From Caulobacter rhizosphaerae (GTDB lineage Bacteria > Pseudomonadota > Alphaproteobacteria > Caulobacterales > Caulobacteraceae), in the NCBI RefSeq assembly GCF_010977555.1, contig NZ_CP048815.1:4518501-4582500 (forward strand): 64,000 nt of DNA, given 5' to 3'. This document shows, piece after piece, positions 1 through 7,903 of this stretch. The notes below the pieces were generated by a model. The model ran no database searches. It was not told the DNA's origin and saw only the letters and a list, made by a program, of their open reading frames with translations. A program made the translations under genes and the position numbers. The stretch's first letter is position 1. Every line of letters begins with the position of its first letter.

Positions 1-149
1 ACCACCTCGTCCAGGGCGACCGCGCCCTGGGGGGCGGTCTGGGCCTGAGCCTGCGCGGCGACCGCCGTCAGCATGGTCGAGGCGAGAAGCGCGGTGGTCA
101 GCAGGCCGCCTTTCGAAAGGGCGGTCTTGTTACGCGTTGTGGACGTCAT
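1..149 (-). CDS. TonB-dependent receptor, N-terminus only (cut by window edge)
   Basis: The minus strand from 149 reads MTSTTRNK, a basic start, then a hydrophobic stretch (LLTTALLASTMLTAVAA), an AQA-type signal-peptidase site, and ALDEVV just before the edge. A signal peptide followed by a short acidic-hydrophobic TonB-box-like segment is how outer-membrane TonB-dependent receptors of Caulobacter-type bacteria begin. The barrel and plug lie outside the window, so the substrate is unknown. The downstream neighbour on the same strand is a TPR-sulfotransferase, a pairing common behind such receptors. The start at 149 follows a GGAG-like stretch on the minus strand (gggGAGCCgat region). Confidence 0.7.
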   Translation of the reverse strand, partial: MTSTTRNKTALSKGGLLTTALLASTMLTAVAAQAQAQTAPQGAVALDEV

Positions 150-274
150 ATCGGCTCCCCGAACTGTTCGGAGAACGATGCTCTTCTGGCTGATTTGAGC
201 CGGCAAGGCGCAAAATTCAAACGCGCGTCAATTCGGCCGACTGTTGCAGAAATGGCAGGGTTCTGAGCGGCTGA

Positions 275-2278
275 TCAAAATTCAGGCGCGGCGGGATAAC
301 TGGCCAGGACAGGTCCCAGGGCGGTCTTCAGCGGGTCCAGCCATGATTCGTAGTTTTGCCAATGCTCGACCGCGTCCTTGAAGATGGGACGACGAACCTG
401 TTCTGAGCTTGCGGTGCGCACGGCGCGGTCGTTTTCGTGGAAATTCAGGCACGATTCTTCGAACGGCAGGCCGCAATAGGACAGCAGGGCGCGGATCTCC
501 CGCTCCGGATCCTCGATCATCGATTCGTAAATCACCCTGTGCACGCGTCCCGGCAGGACGGCGTCGACATGGGCCATCAGTTCCACATAGTCGGCGTAGT
601 AGCGGCCGATGTCCTCCAGGCCGTAGCTGAAGTTCTGGCCCCGGGCGAAGTGCTGCTTGAACCCCGAGAAGCAGCAGCCCAGGGGATGGCGCCGCGCGTC
701 GATGATCTTGGCGTTCGGCAGCATCAGGGCGATCAGCCCGACATGGGCCCAGTTGTTGGGCATCTTGTCGATGAACAGCGGCCGGTCGGTCTTGCGCTGC
801 ACCCGGGTGCGCTCGAGGAACTCTTCGCCCAGCGCCTTGAGATCCTCCGGACTCAGCGTGGCCAGCACCTCGGGATAGGGCGACTCGTCCTTCAGCCGCC
901 GGGCCATGGCGGTGACGTCGGGCAGCTCCATCGTGCCCTCCACCGTCGAGTGGCTGGCCAGGATCTGCTCGACGAGGGTCGAGCCGGCGCGCGGCAGGCC
1001 CAGCACGAAGATCGGGTCGGGCGCGGGGCAGCCCTGCCCGGCCCGCGACGCGAACAGCTGCGCCGTCAGCACCGTCTTGCAGCGCGCCACGTGGCGGGTC
1101 ATCACCGCCGGGTCGTAGGGGACCTGAGCCCGACGCAGGGTCGCGCCGCGGGCGTAATGGGCGAACGATTCGGCGTAGCGGCCGGCGTCCTCGTGGGCCT
1201 TGCCCAGGGCGTAGTCCAGATGCAGGCGGTCGTCGTGGGCCAGGTCTTCCCGGGCCAGCTGCGCCTCCATGGCCGCCAGGTCGGCCTCACTGAAGCGATA
1301 GGTCTTCATGTTGGCCAGGCTCCACCAGGCCTCGCCCAGGGACGGAGCCTGATCGACGGCCTTGCGGTAGGCGGCCGCGCAATCGGCCGAGCGGCCCACG
1401 GTCTTCAAGGCGTGGCCATAGCTCATCCAGCCCTTGGGCTGCTGCGGATGGCGGGCCAGCACGTCCTCGTAGATGGCGATGGCCTGGGCATATTCGCCGA
1501 TTCGCGCCAGGCAGGCGGCCTTCAGGTTCAGGTAGCCCGGATGGCGCGGCTCGTCGGCCAGCAGTCTGTCCAGCTGGGCCAGGGCCTCCGTCGACCGCCC
1601 CAGGCGGTAGTGCAGGGTGGCCAGGTTGTAGCGGGCGCCGGTGAAGGCGGGGGCCAGCTTCAGGCAGTCCTGCAGCAGGGCCTCGGCCTCCACCTCGCGG
1701 CCCTGCCGGGCCACGGCCTCGGCTAGCATGCGGATCGCCGCCGGCTCGGCGGGACGAACGGCCATCAGCTCGCGCAGCACCGTCTCGGCCCTGCCCGGCT
1801 CGCCGTCGACCAGGGCGGCGGCGGCGGTCATCAGCACCGGGTCGCGGACCCCGCCCTTGATCTGCCGAGCCCGGGCGGCCTGGGCGCCGGTCTCGTCGCC
1901 GAGCAGCTCCAACGCCTCGGCCAAGCCGCGCCAGGCCTCGGCCAGGTCGGGATCGGCGGCGACGGCCCGCTTGAACGCGGCGACGGCGGCCTGGGTGTGG
2001 CCGTCGGCGGCCAGGATCCGGCCGTGCTCCAGCTGGATCGGCGGCGACTGAGCGAAGGCCCGCGACAGCGGCTCGACCACCCGCAAGGCCTGGGCGACGT
2101 CGCCGGACAGCCGCAAGCCCGCGGCCAGGATCAGGGTGGCCTCGGCGTGGCGCGGCACGGCCTCCAGGATCGCCATCGCCTGCTCCACCGCCCCCCGCGG
2201 ATCCAGGTCCAGCAGCCGCCAGCCGTGGGCCAGGGCGGTGGCGACGCTGCCGGAGGGCTCGGTGGTGGCGGTGGTCAT
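275..2278 (-). CDS. Tetratricopeptide-repeat sulfotransferase family protein
   Basis: The 667-residue protein has two parts. Residues about 15-400 are helical, Ala/Leu-rich TPR-like repeats (for example LAEAWRGLAEALELLGD and PKGWMSYGHALKTVGR). From about residue 424 there is a sulfotransferase domain starting with FVLGLPRAGSTLVEQIL, the 5'-phosphosulfate loop that binds PAPS, followed by DKMPNNWAHVG and a DARRHPLGCCFSGFKQ segment like the 3'-phosphate-binding region. No signal peptide or membrane segment is seen, so it is probably cytosolic. It probably sulfates a carbohydrate or peptide held by the TPR part, but the acceptor cannot be read from sequence. It lies 125 bp downstream of the TonB-dependent receptor, on the same strand. 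Confidence 0.85.
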   Translation of the reverse strand: MTTATTEPSGSVATALAHGWRLLDLDPRGAVEQAMAILEAVPRHAEATLILAAGLRLSGDVAQALRVVEPLSRAFAQSPPIQLEHGRILAADGHTQAAVAAFKRAVAADPDLAEAWRGLAEALELLGDETGAQAARARQIKGGVRDPVLMTAAAALVDGEPGRAETVLRELMAVRPAEPAAIRMLAEAVARQGREVEAEALLQDCLKLAPAFTGARYNLATLHYRLGRSTEALAQLDRLLADEPRHPGYLNLKAACLARIGEYAQAIAIYEDVLARHPQQPKGWMSYGHALKTVGRSADCAAAYRKAVDQAPSLGEAWWSLANMKTYRFSEADLAAMEAQLAREDLAHDDRLHLDYALGKAHEDAGRYAESFAHYARGATLRRAQVPYDPAVMTRHVARCKTVLTAQLFASRAGQGCPAPDPIFVLGLPRAGSTLVEQILASHSTVEGTMELPDVTAMARRLKDESPYPEVLATLSPEDLKALGEEFLERTRVQRKTDRPLFIDKMPNNWAHVGLIALMLPNAKIIDARRHPLGCCFSGFKQHFARGQNFSYGLEDIGRYYADYVELMAHVDAVLPGRVHRVIYESMIEDPEREIRALLSYCGLPFEESCLNFHENDRAVRTASSEQVRRPIFKDAVEHWQNYESWLDPLKTALGPVLASYPAAPEF

Positions 2279-2361
2279 GGGCGGATGGGAGGACGGGGGG
2301 CTGGGGATGTCAACGGTCGATCCCGCCGCCTCCGGGAGCCGGCGCGCGGCGGCGTCCAGGG

Positions 2362-3681
2362 TTAATCCACGCCGCTCAGCACCGCCCCGATGGTCTCCAC
2401 CACCTGGTCCACCTGGCTTTTCTCGATGATCAGCGGCGGCGACAGGGCGATGATGTCGCCGGTCACGCGGATCAGCAAACCCTGGTCGAAGGCCGTCTCG
2501 AAGGCCGCCAGCGCCCGGGCGGTGGGCGCGCCCGGCCTTGGCTCAAGCTCGATCCCGGCGATCAGGCCGAAGTCGCGGATGTCGACCACATGGCGGGCGT
2601 CCTTCAGCGAATGCACCGCCGCGCGCCAGTAGGGCTCCATCTCCAGCGCCCGGGCGAACAGCCCCTCCTCCTGGTAGACCTCCAGCGCCGCCATCCCCGC
2701 CGCGCAGGCCAGGGGGTGGGCCGAATAGGTGTAGCCGTGGAAGAGCTCGATCGGGGCGTCGGCGCCGTCCATCATCGCCTGGTAGACGCCTTCCGACGCC
2801 GCCACCGCCCCGGCCGGCACGGCGGCGTTGGTCAGGCCCTTGGCCATGCAGATCATGTCCGGCGTCACCCCGAACCGCTCGGCCGCAAAGGCCGCGCCCA
2901 CCCGGCCGAAGCCGGTGATCACCTCGTCGAAAATCAGCAGGATGTCGTGCCGGTCGCAGATCGCCCGCAGGCGCTGCAGGTAGCCCTCGGGCGGGACCAG
3001 CACCCCGGTCGAGCCGGCCACCGGCTCGACGATCACCGCGGCGATGTTGCTGGCGTCGTGCAGGGCGACGATCCCTTCGAGCGCGTCGGCCAGCTCGGCG
3101 CCGTTCTTGGGCAGGCCCTGGCTGAACAGGTTGCCGGCCACGCCGTGCGTATGGGGCAGGTGGTCGACGCCGGTCAGCAGCGAGCCGAAATACATCCGGT
3201 TCTTGGGGATGCCCCCCACTGAGATGCCGCCGAAGCCGACGCCATGATAGCCGCGCTCGCGGCCGATCAGCCGGGTCTTGGTCCCCTTGCCGCGGGCCCG
3301 ATGATAGGCCAGGGCGATCTTCAGGGCGGTGTCGACCGACTCCGAGCCCGAGCCGGTGAAGAAGATCCGGTCCAGGCCCGGCGGGGTGATCTGGGCGATG
3401 CGGCTGGCGAAGGCGAAGGCGGCGGGATGGCCCATGTTGAAGCTGGGCGCATAGTCCATCTCGCCGGCCTGGCGGCGGATGGCCTCGACGATCCTGGGGC
3501 GGTTGTGGCCGGCGTTGACGCACCACAGGCCCGAGGTGGCGTCCAGTACCTGGCGGCCCTCGGGCGTGGCGTAGTGCATGCCCTCGGCGCGGGCCAGCAT
3601 CCGCGGCTGGGCCTTGAACCGCCGGTTGGGGGTGAACGGCATCCAGAAGGCGTCGAGGTCGTTGGCGCGGATGTCGGCCAT
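2362..3681 (-). CDS. Class III aminotransferase, beta-alanine:pyruvate (omega-amino acid) type
   Basis: A 439-residue PLP enzyme of the omega-transaminase group. Visible motifs are GLWCVNAGHNRP near the N-terminus, FFTGSGSESVDTALK (cofactor phosphate), RGYHGVGFGGISVGG, LLIFDEVITGFGRVG (Asp to the pyridine nitrogen) and ICMAKGLTNAAVPAGA with the Schiff-base lysine. The sequence closely follows the beta-alanine:pyruvate aminotransferase pattern, including HGYTYSAHPLACAAG. The frame is open upstream to 3816, but the start chosen is 3681 (MADIRAND), preceded by GGAG; the upstream codons run through a palindromic repeat. It is divergent from the GntR gene and shares its operator region. The likely role is transamination of beta-alanine or a polyamine-derived omega-amine; the precise substrate is inferred. 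Confidence 0.85.
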   Translation of the reverse strand: MADIRANDLDAFWMPFTPNRRFKAQPRMLARAEGMHYATPEGRQVLDATSGLWCVNAGHNRPRIVEAIRRQAGEMDYAPSFNMGHPAAFAFASRIAQITPPGLDRIFFTGSGSESVDTALKIALAYHRARGKGTKTRLIGRERGYHGVGFGGISVGGIPKNRMYFGSLLTGVDHLPHTHGVAGNLFSQGLPKNGAELADALEGIVALHDASNIAAVIVEPVAGSTGVLVPPEGYLQRLRAICDRHDILLIFDEVITGFGRVGAAFAAERFGVTPDMICMAKGLTNAAVPAGAVAASEGVYQAMMDGADAPIELFHGYTYSAHPLACAAGMAALEVYQEEGLFARALEMEPYWRAAVHSLKDARHVVDIRDFGLIAGIELEPRPGAPTARALAAFETAFDQGLLIRVTGDIIALSPPLIIEKSQVDQVVETIGAVLSGVD

Positions 3682-3705
3682 GGGAGAACTCCGGATCAGG
3701 CTTGC

Positions 3706-3719
3706 ATTGTGATCGCAAT
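3706..3719. promoter_or_regulatory. Putative GntR operator, divergent aminotransferase/gntR region
   Basis: ATTGTGATCGCAAT is a near-perfect dyad (only the central T/G pairing breaks it). It lies 25 bp upstream of the aminotransferase start and 78 bp upstream of gntR. The core TGTGATC(A/G)CA followed by ATT recurs at 4741-4753, immediately in front of the PuuC-like gene. That the adjacent GntR protein binds it is an inference from position and recurrence. Confidence 0.5.
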
Positions 3720-3744
3720 TGGAGGTCTCCTGTCCAGCCCTGCC

Positions 3745-3778
3745 TCCATTCATCCCGGCGAAAGCCGGGATGAATGGA
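3745..3778. repeat. Short palindromic intergenic repeat (CATCCCGGC type)
   Basis: The 15-bp arms TCCATTCATCCCGGC (3745-3759) and GCCGGGATGAATGGA (3764-3778) are perfect complements around a GAAA loop. The same core appears at 16292-16325 and in longer form at 24768-24896. It lies between two divergent genes, so it cannot be acting as a terminator for converging transcripts; it is better seen as a REP-like element. Confidence 0.85.
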
Positions 3779-3796
3779 TTTAAAAGGGGGAGAGGC

Positions 3797-4474
3797 ATGA
3801 GCACGCAAACCCGCAAGCCCCTCGCCGACAGCCTGGCCGTCCACGACCAGGTCTACGAGGCCATTCGCCAGGCGTTGATCACCGGCCGTATCGCGCCCGG
3901 CGTCGGGGTGTCCCTGCGCAGCCTGGCGGCCGAGCTGGGGGTGTCGCCGATGCCGGTGCGCGACGCGGTGCGGCGGCTGTCAGCCGAGCGGGCGCTCGAA
4001 ATCAACCCCGCCAACAAGCGCCTGAGCGTGCCCTCCCTGACCGCCGATCGCCTGGACCAGCTGTCCCAGGCCCGGCTGTGGATCGAGCCCGAACTGGCCG
4101 CCCGCGCCGCGCCCCACGCCGACGCCGCCCTGCTCAAGCGCCTGCGCGAGCTGGACGCGGCCGTCGACGACGCCCTGCGGCTGGGCGACGTCGACGCCTA
4201 CATGACCGCCAACCACGATTTCCACTTCGCCCTCTACGCGCGGGCCGAGGCCGAGGTGCTGCTGGCCATGGCCGGTGGGCTGTGGCTGCAGATCGGGCCG
4301 TTCATGCGGGTGGTGTTCGGCCGGGTCGGCGCCGACGGCCTAGTCGCCGACCGCCACGCCGAGGCCATGGAGGCGCTGAAGGCCCACGACGCCGAGGCCG
4401 CCCGCCGGGCGATCGCCGCCGACCTGTCGGAGGGCATGGACAAGATGCGCATGGCGGTGGAGGCGGGGCGGTGA
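3797..4474 (+). CDS. GntR-family transcriptional regulator (FadR/FCD subgroup)
   Basis: A 225-residue regulator. An N-terminal winged helix (VYEAIRQALITGRIAPG, then LRSLAAELGVSPMPVRDAVRRL) covers about residues 12-75. A C-terminal all-helical FCD ligand domain follows, with the Asp/His pattern MTANHDFHFALY and a later DRHAEAMEAL that normally coordinates a metal and a carboxylate ligand. Start 3797 (MSTQTRK) is preceded by GGGGGAGAGG; the frame upstream runs through a palindromic repeat and is rejected. It is divergent from the beta-alanine aminotransferase and just upstream of the aldehyde dehydrogenases. It is therefore a good candidate for the local regulator of polyamine catabolism, probably through the TGTGATC sites. 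Confidence 0.9.
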   Translation: MSTQTRKPLADSLAVHDQVYEAIRQALITGRIAPGVGVSLRSLAAELGVSPMPVRDAVRRLSAERALEINPANKRLSVPSLTADRLDQLSQARLWIEPELAARAAPHADAALLKRLRELDAAVDDALRLGDVDAYMTANHDFHFALYARAEAEVLLAMAGGLWLQIGPFMRVVFGRVGADGLVADRHAEAMEALKAHDAEAARRAIAADLSEGMDKMRMAVEAGR

Positions 4475-4504
4475 GCTCCCTTTTGAGCTGTTATCCCCAA
4501 CGTC

Positions 4505-4644
4505 CGTCATCCTCGGACTTGTTCCGAGGACCCCTGGCGCCGCCGCGCTGTCCTCCGGAGAGGGGGCGCCGCGAACGCCGCGCGCGTTCTGTTTTCGGCA
4601 GCAAGGCTGAACCAGGGGTCCTCGGAACAAGTCCGAGGATGACG
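4505..4644. repeat. Two-armed palindromic repeat (GTCATCC...GGATGAC family)
   Basis: Arm 4505-4537 and its reverse complement 4612-4644 enclose a roughly 74-bp GC-rich interior. Each arm contains its own small hairpin (CTCGGAC / TTCCGAG around a TTG turn) and ends in ACCCCTGG. Related copies with different but compensating stems lie at 7747-7874, 51589-51726, 52132-52269 and 60006-60132. It fills most of the 295-bp gap between gntR and the PuuC-like gene. Confidence 0.9.
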
Positions 4645-4714
4645 AGCGCGGAGGGGGCGGTGAGCGCGAAAGACGCAACCTCGTCAAACGCTCTTGGCGT
4701 CAACCCGCCCCACC

Positions 4715-4753
4715 TTGACAGCCGCCCCGCCACCGCAAACTGTGATCACAATT
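4715..4753 (+). promoter_or_regulatory. Promoter -35 and overlapping TGTGATCACA operator of the PuuC-like gene
   Basis: TTGACA at 4715-4720 is a consensus -35. The expected -10 position (about 4738-4743) has no good TATAAT match but coincides with the perfect palindrome TGTGATCACA (4741-4750), followed by ATT. The same core occurs in front of the gntR/aminotransferase pair. An operator overlapping the -10 suggests repression, presumably by the GntR protein. Confidence 0.45.
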
Positions 4754-4769
4754 CACCGAGAGCTCTCCC

Positions 4770-6257
4770 TTGACCGCCGCCAGCCCGATCGACGTTCTCA
4801 AGACCCTGGCCCTGCCCGGCCGGGCGGTGATCGACGGCGCGCTGGTCGAGGCGGCGTCGGGCATGACCTTCCACAACGTCTCGCCGCGCGACGGAACGGT
4901 GCTGAACCAGGTCGCCGCCTGCCAAAGCGAGGACGTCGACCGCGCCGTGGCCGGCGCCCGCGCCGCCTTCGAGGACGGCCGCTGGCGCGACCAGGGCCCG
5001 CGCGCCAAGAAGGCGGTGCTGTTCAAGCTGGCCGAGCTGATGGAGCGCGACGCCGAGCAACTGGCCCTGCTGGAGAGCGTCGACACCGGCAAGCCGATCC
5101 GCGACGCCCGCGCCGTCGACATCCCCTTGGCGATCGGCACCACCCGCTGGTACGCCGAGGCCCTGGACAAGATCTATGGCGAGGTCGGGAGCTCGCCGAT
5201 CGACCGGCTGAGCTGGGCCGTGCACGAGCCGCTGGGCGTGATCGGCGCCATCGTGCCGTGGAACTTCCCGCTGCACATGGCGATGTGGAAGGTGGCCCCG
5301 GCCCTGGCCATGGGCAATTCCGTCGTCCTCAAGCCCGCCGAGCAGTCGCCGCTGACCGCCCTGAAGCTGGGCGAGCTGGCCCTGGAGGCCGGGCTGCCGC
5401 CGGGCGTGCTGAACGTGGTCCCCGGCCTGGGCGGGGTGGCCGGCGAGGCCCTGGCCCTGTCGATGGACGTCGACATGATCGCCTTCACCGGCTCGGGCCC
5501 GGTGGGCCGGCGACTGATGGAATATTCGGCCCGCTCGAACCTCAAGCGCGTGTCGCTGGAACTGGGCGGCAAGTCGCCCCAGATCGTCTTCGCCGACTGT
5601 CCGGACCTGGACGCCGCCGCCTCGGCCGCCGCCTGGGGCGTGTTCTATAACCAGGGCGAGGTCTGCACCGCGGCCTCGCGCCTGCTGGTGCAGGACTCGA
5701 TCAAGGACGCCTTCCTCGAGAAGGTGGTCGCTGTGGCGAAGACGATGGTCCCCGGCGACCCGCTGGATCCGGAGACCAGCTTCGGGGCCATGGTCAGCGA
5801 GCGGCAGATGAACACCGCCCTGGACTATATCGCCACCGCCGACAGCCAGGGCGCGCGCCGCCTACTGGGCGGATCGCGGGTGCGCCAGGAGACCGGCGGC
5901 TTCTATGTCGAGCCCACAATCTTCGACCGGCTTGCGCCCGACCACACCCTGGCCCGCGAGGAGGTGTTCGGCCCGGTGCTGGGCGTGCAGACCTTCAAGG
6001 ATCCGGACGAGGCGATCGGCCTGGCCAACGACACCGTCTACGGCCTGGCCGCCGGCCTGTGGACGTCGGACATCAACCGCGCCCTGACCTGCGCCCGGCG
6101 GCTGAAGGCGGGTCTGGTCTGGATCAACGGCTGGGACGCCTGCGACATCACCATGCCGTTCGGGGGCTTCAAGCAGTCGGGCTTCGGCCGCGACCGCAGC
6201 CTTCACGCGTTGCACAAGTACGCCGACCTGAAGTCGGTGTCCGTGACGCTGAGGTGA
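4770..6257 (+). CDS. puuC: Aldehyde dehydrogenase, gamma-glutamyl-aminobutyraldehyde (PuuC-like) type
   Basis: A 495-residue NAD(P)-dependent aldehyde dehydrogenase. Visible are the cofactor-binding segment IVPWNFPLHMAMWKVAPAL with KPAEQSPL, the FTGSGPVGRRLM turn, the general-base glutamate in LELGGKSPQ, and the catalytic cysteine in NQGEVCTAASRLLV. The length is normal for the family. It starts with TTG at 4770 after a GAGAG stretch. In context (polyamine genes all around) it most likely oxidises gamma-glutamyl-gamma-aminobutyraldehyde or a related aminoaldehyde. Substrate specificity is inferred from neighbours. It is the first gene of a rightward run and is 7 bp from the next dehydrogenase. 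Confidence 0.85.
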   Translation: MTAASPIDVLKTLALPGRAVIDGALVEAASGMTFHNVSPRDGTVLNQVAACQSEDVDRAVAGARAAFEDGRWRDQGPRAKKAVLFKLAELMERDAEQLALLESVDTGKPIRDARAVDIPLAIGTTRWYAEALDKIYGEVGSSPIDRLSWAVHEPLGVIGAIVPWNFPLHMAMWKVAPALAMGNSVVLKPAEQSPLTALKLGELALEAGLPPGVLNVVPGLGGVAGEALALSMDVDMIAFTGSGPVGRRLMEYSARSNLKRVSLELGGKSPQIVFADCPDLDAAASAAAWGVFYNQGEVCTAASRLLVQDSIKDAFLEKVVAVAKTMVPGDPLDPETSFGAMVSERQMNTALDYIATADSQGARRLLGGSRVRQETGGFYVEPTIFDRLAPDHTLAREEVFGPVLGVQTFKDPDEAIGLANDTVYGLAAGLWTSDINRALTCARRLKAGLVWINGWDACDITMPFGGFKQSGFGRDRSLHALHKYADLKSVSVTLR

Positions 6258-6264
6258 TGTCCCA

Positions 6265-7716
6265 ATGACCTTCAAGACTCTGGAACTTGTCGAAACCGCC
6301 GCCTTCATCGACGGCCTGTGGATCGAGAGTGAGACCACCTTCCAGGTGCTGAACCCGGCCGACGGGTCGGTGATCGCCGAGGTGGCCGACCTGGGGGCGT
6401 CGGAGACCAAGGTGGCCATCGAGGCCGCCCACCGCGCCTTCCCGGCCTGGGCCGCCCGCAGCGCCAAGGACCGCGGGGCGATCCTGCGCAAGTGGTCGGA
6501 CCTGATGCTGCTGCATGCCGAGGCCCTGGCCCGGCTGATGACCGCCGAGCAGGGCAAGCCGCTGGCCGAGTCGCGGGGCGAGGTGTCGTACGGCGCGGCG
6601 TTCATCGACTGGTTCGCCGAGGAGGCCAAGCGGGCCTACGGTCATGCGATCCCCAGCCCATTACCAGGGAAACGCCTGGTGTCGATCAAGCAGCCGGTCG
6701 GGGTCTGCGCGGCCATCGCGCCGTGGAACTTCCCGATCGCCATGATCACCCGCAAGGTCGGGCCGGCCCTGGCCAGCGGCTGCACCGTGGTGGTCAAGCC
6801 GGCGGCCGAGACCCCGCTGTGCGCCCTGGCCGTCGCGCGGTTGGCGGTCGAGGCGGGCGTGCCGGCCGGCGTGCTGAACGTGGTCACCGGCAAGGACAGC
6901 GCCGGCATCGGCAAGGCCCTGTGCGACGACGCCAGGGTGCGCAAGCTGTCGTTCACCGGCTCGACCCCAGTGGGCAAGACGCTCTACGCCCAGTGCGCGG
7001 GCACGATGAAGAAGCTCAGCCTGGAGCTGGGCGGCAACGCGCCGTTCATCGTCTTCGACGACGCCGACCTCGAGGCCGCCGTCGACGGGGCGATCGCCAG
7101 CAAGTACCGCAACACCGGCCAGACCTGCGTCTGCGCCAACCGGCTGCTGGTGCAGGTCGGCATCCATGACGCCTTCGTGGCGAGGCTGACCGAGAAGGTC
7201 GCGGCCTTGAAGGTCGGTCCGGGCACGGGCGAGGGCGTGACCATCGGCCCGCTGATCAACGACAAGGCCATCGCCAAGGTCGAAAAGCTGGTGCGTGAGG
7301 CCGTTGAGCAGGGCGCGACGGCCACGGTCGGCGGCGACCGTCACGAACTCGGCGGCCTGTTCTGGCAGCCCACCGTGCTGACCGGCGCCACGCCCGACAT
7401 GCGCCTGTTCCAGGAGGAGATCTTCGGCCCGGTCGCGCCGATCGTGAAGTTCGACACCGAGCAGGACGCCATCGACCTGGCCAACGCCACGCCGTTCGGC
7501 CTGGCCTCCTACTTCTACAGCCGCGACGTCGCCCGCTGTTGGCGGGTGGCCGAGGCTATCGAGGCGGGGATGGTCGGGATCAACGAAGGCATCATCTCCA
7601 CCGAGGTGGCCCCGTTCGGCGGCGTCAAGGACTCGGGCCTGGGCCGCGAGGGGTCTTCGGAGGGCTTGGACGAGTACCTGGAGACCAAGTACCTGTGCTT
7701 TGGCGGGGTGGGATGA
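6265..7716 (+). CDS. gabD: NAD(P)-dependent succinate-semialdehyde dehydrogenase
   Basis: A 483-residue aldehyde dehydrogenase with the GabD pattern: IAPWNFPIAMITRKVGPAL, KPAAETPLCAL, SFTGSTPVGKTLY, LELGGNAPFIVFDDAD with the catalytic glutamate, and NTGQTCVCANRLLVQ with the catalytic cysteine next to the second cysteine typical of this family. It oxidises succinate semialdehyde to succinate, the last step of putrescine/GABA breakdown. It follows the PuuC-like gene by 7 bp and is probably cotranscribed. A 187-bp gap with a palindromic repeat separates it from the following aminotransferase. Confidence 0.9.
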   Translation: MTFKTLELVETAAFIDGLWIESETTFQVLNPADGSVIAEVADLGASETKVAIEAAHRAFPAWAARSAKDRGAILRKWSDLMLLHAEALARLMTAEQGKPLAESRGEVSYGAAFIDWFAEEAKRAYGHAIPSPLPGKRLVSIKQPVGVCAAIAPWNFPIAMITRKVGPALASGCTVVVKPAAETPLCALAVARLAVEAGVPAGVLNVVTGKDSAGIGKALCDDARVRKLSFTGSTPVGKTLYAQCAGTMKKLSLELGGNAPFIVFDDADLEAAVDGAIASKYRNTGQTCVCANRLLVQVGIHDAFVARLTEKVAALKVGPGTGEGVTIGPLINDKAIAKVEKLVREAVEQGATATVGGDRHELGGLFWQPTVLTGATPDMRLFQEEIFGPVAPIVKFDTEQDAIDLANATPFGLASYFYSRDVARCWRVAEAIEAGMVGINEGIISTEVAPFGGVKDSGLGREGSSEGLDEYLETKYLCFGGVG

Positions 7717-7746
7717 GGTTTTTCACCGCCCATTCCCTTTCAACCT

Positions 7747-7874
7747 CGTCATCCCGGGCCTTGTGCCCGGGACCCCTCCGTCCGCCGCAGGCGCCGTTGA
7801 GTGGCGCGCTGGCGCGCCAATGCGCTTCACCGTCAGCTGCACCAGGGGTCCCGGGCACAGGGCCCGGGATGACG
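7747..7874. repeat. Two-armed palindromic repeat (GTCATCC...GGATGAC family)
   Basis: Arms 7747-7777 and 7844-7874 are reverse complements, with arm hairpin CCCGGGCC / TGCCCGGG and a conserved TTG turn. The interior carries a further hairpin around GGCGCGCTGGCGCGCC. The same interior, in the opposite orientation, is present in the copy at 60006-60132. Confidence 0.9.
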
Positions 7875-7903
7875 GTTGAAATGGGGTTTGGGGAGGGACG
7901 CCC

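Noticed and set aside
437..1726. 429-codon plus-strand frame opposite the TPR-sulfotransferase gene
   Set aside because: Antisense shadow of a GC-rich gene: Gly/Arg/Gln-rich, no motif, and fully overlapping a gene with clear domains.
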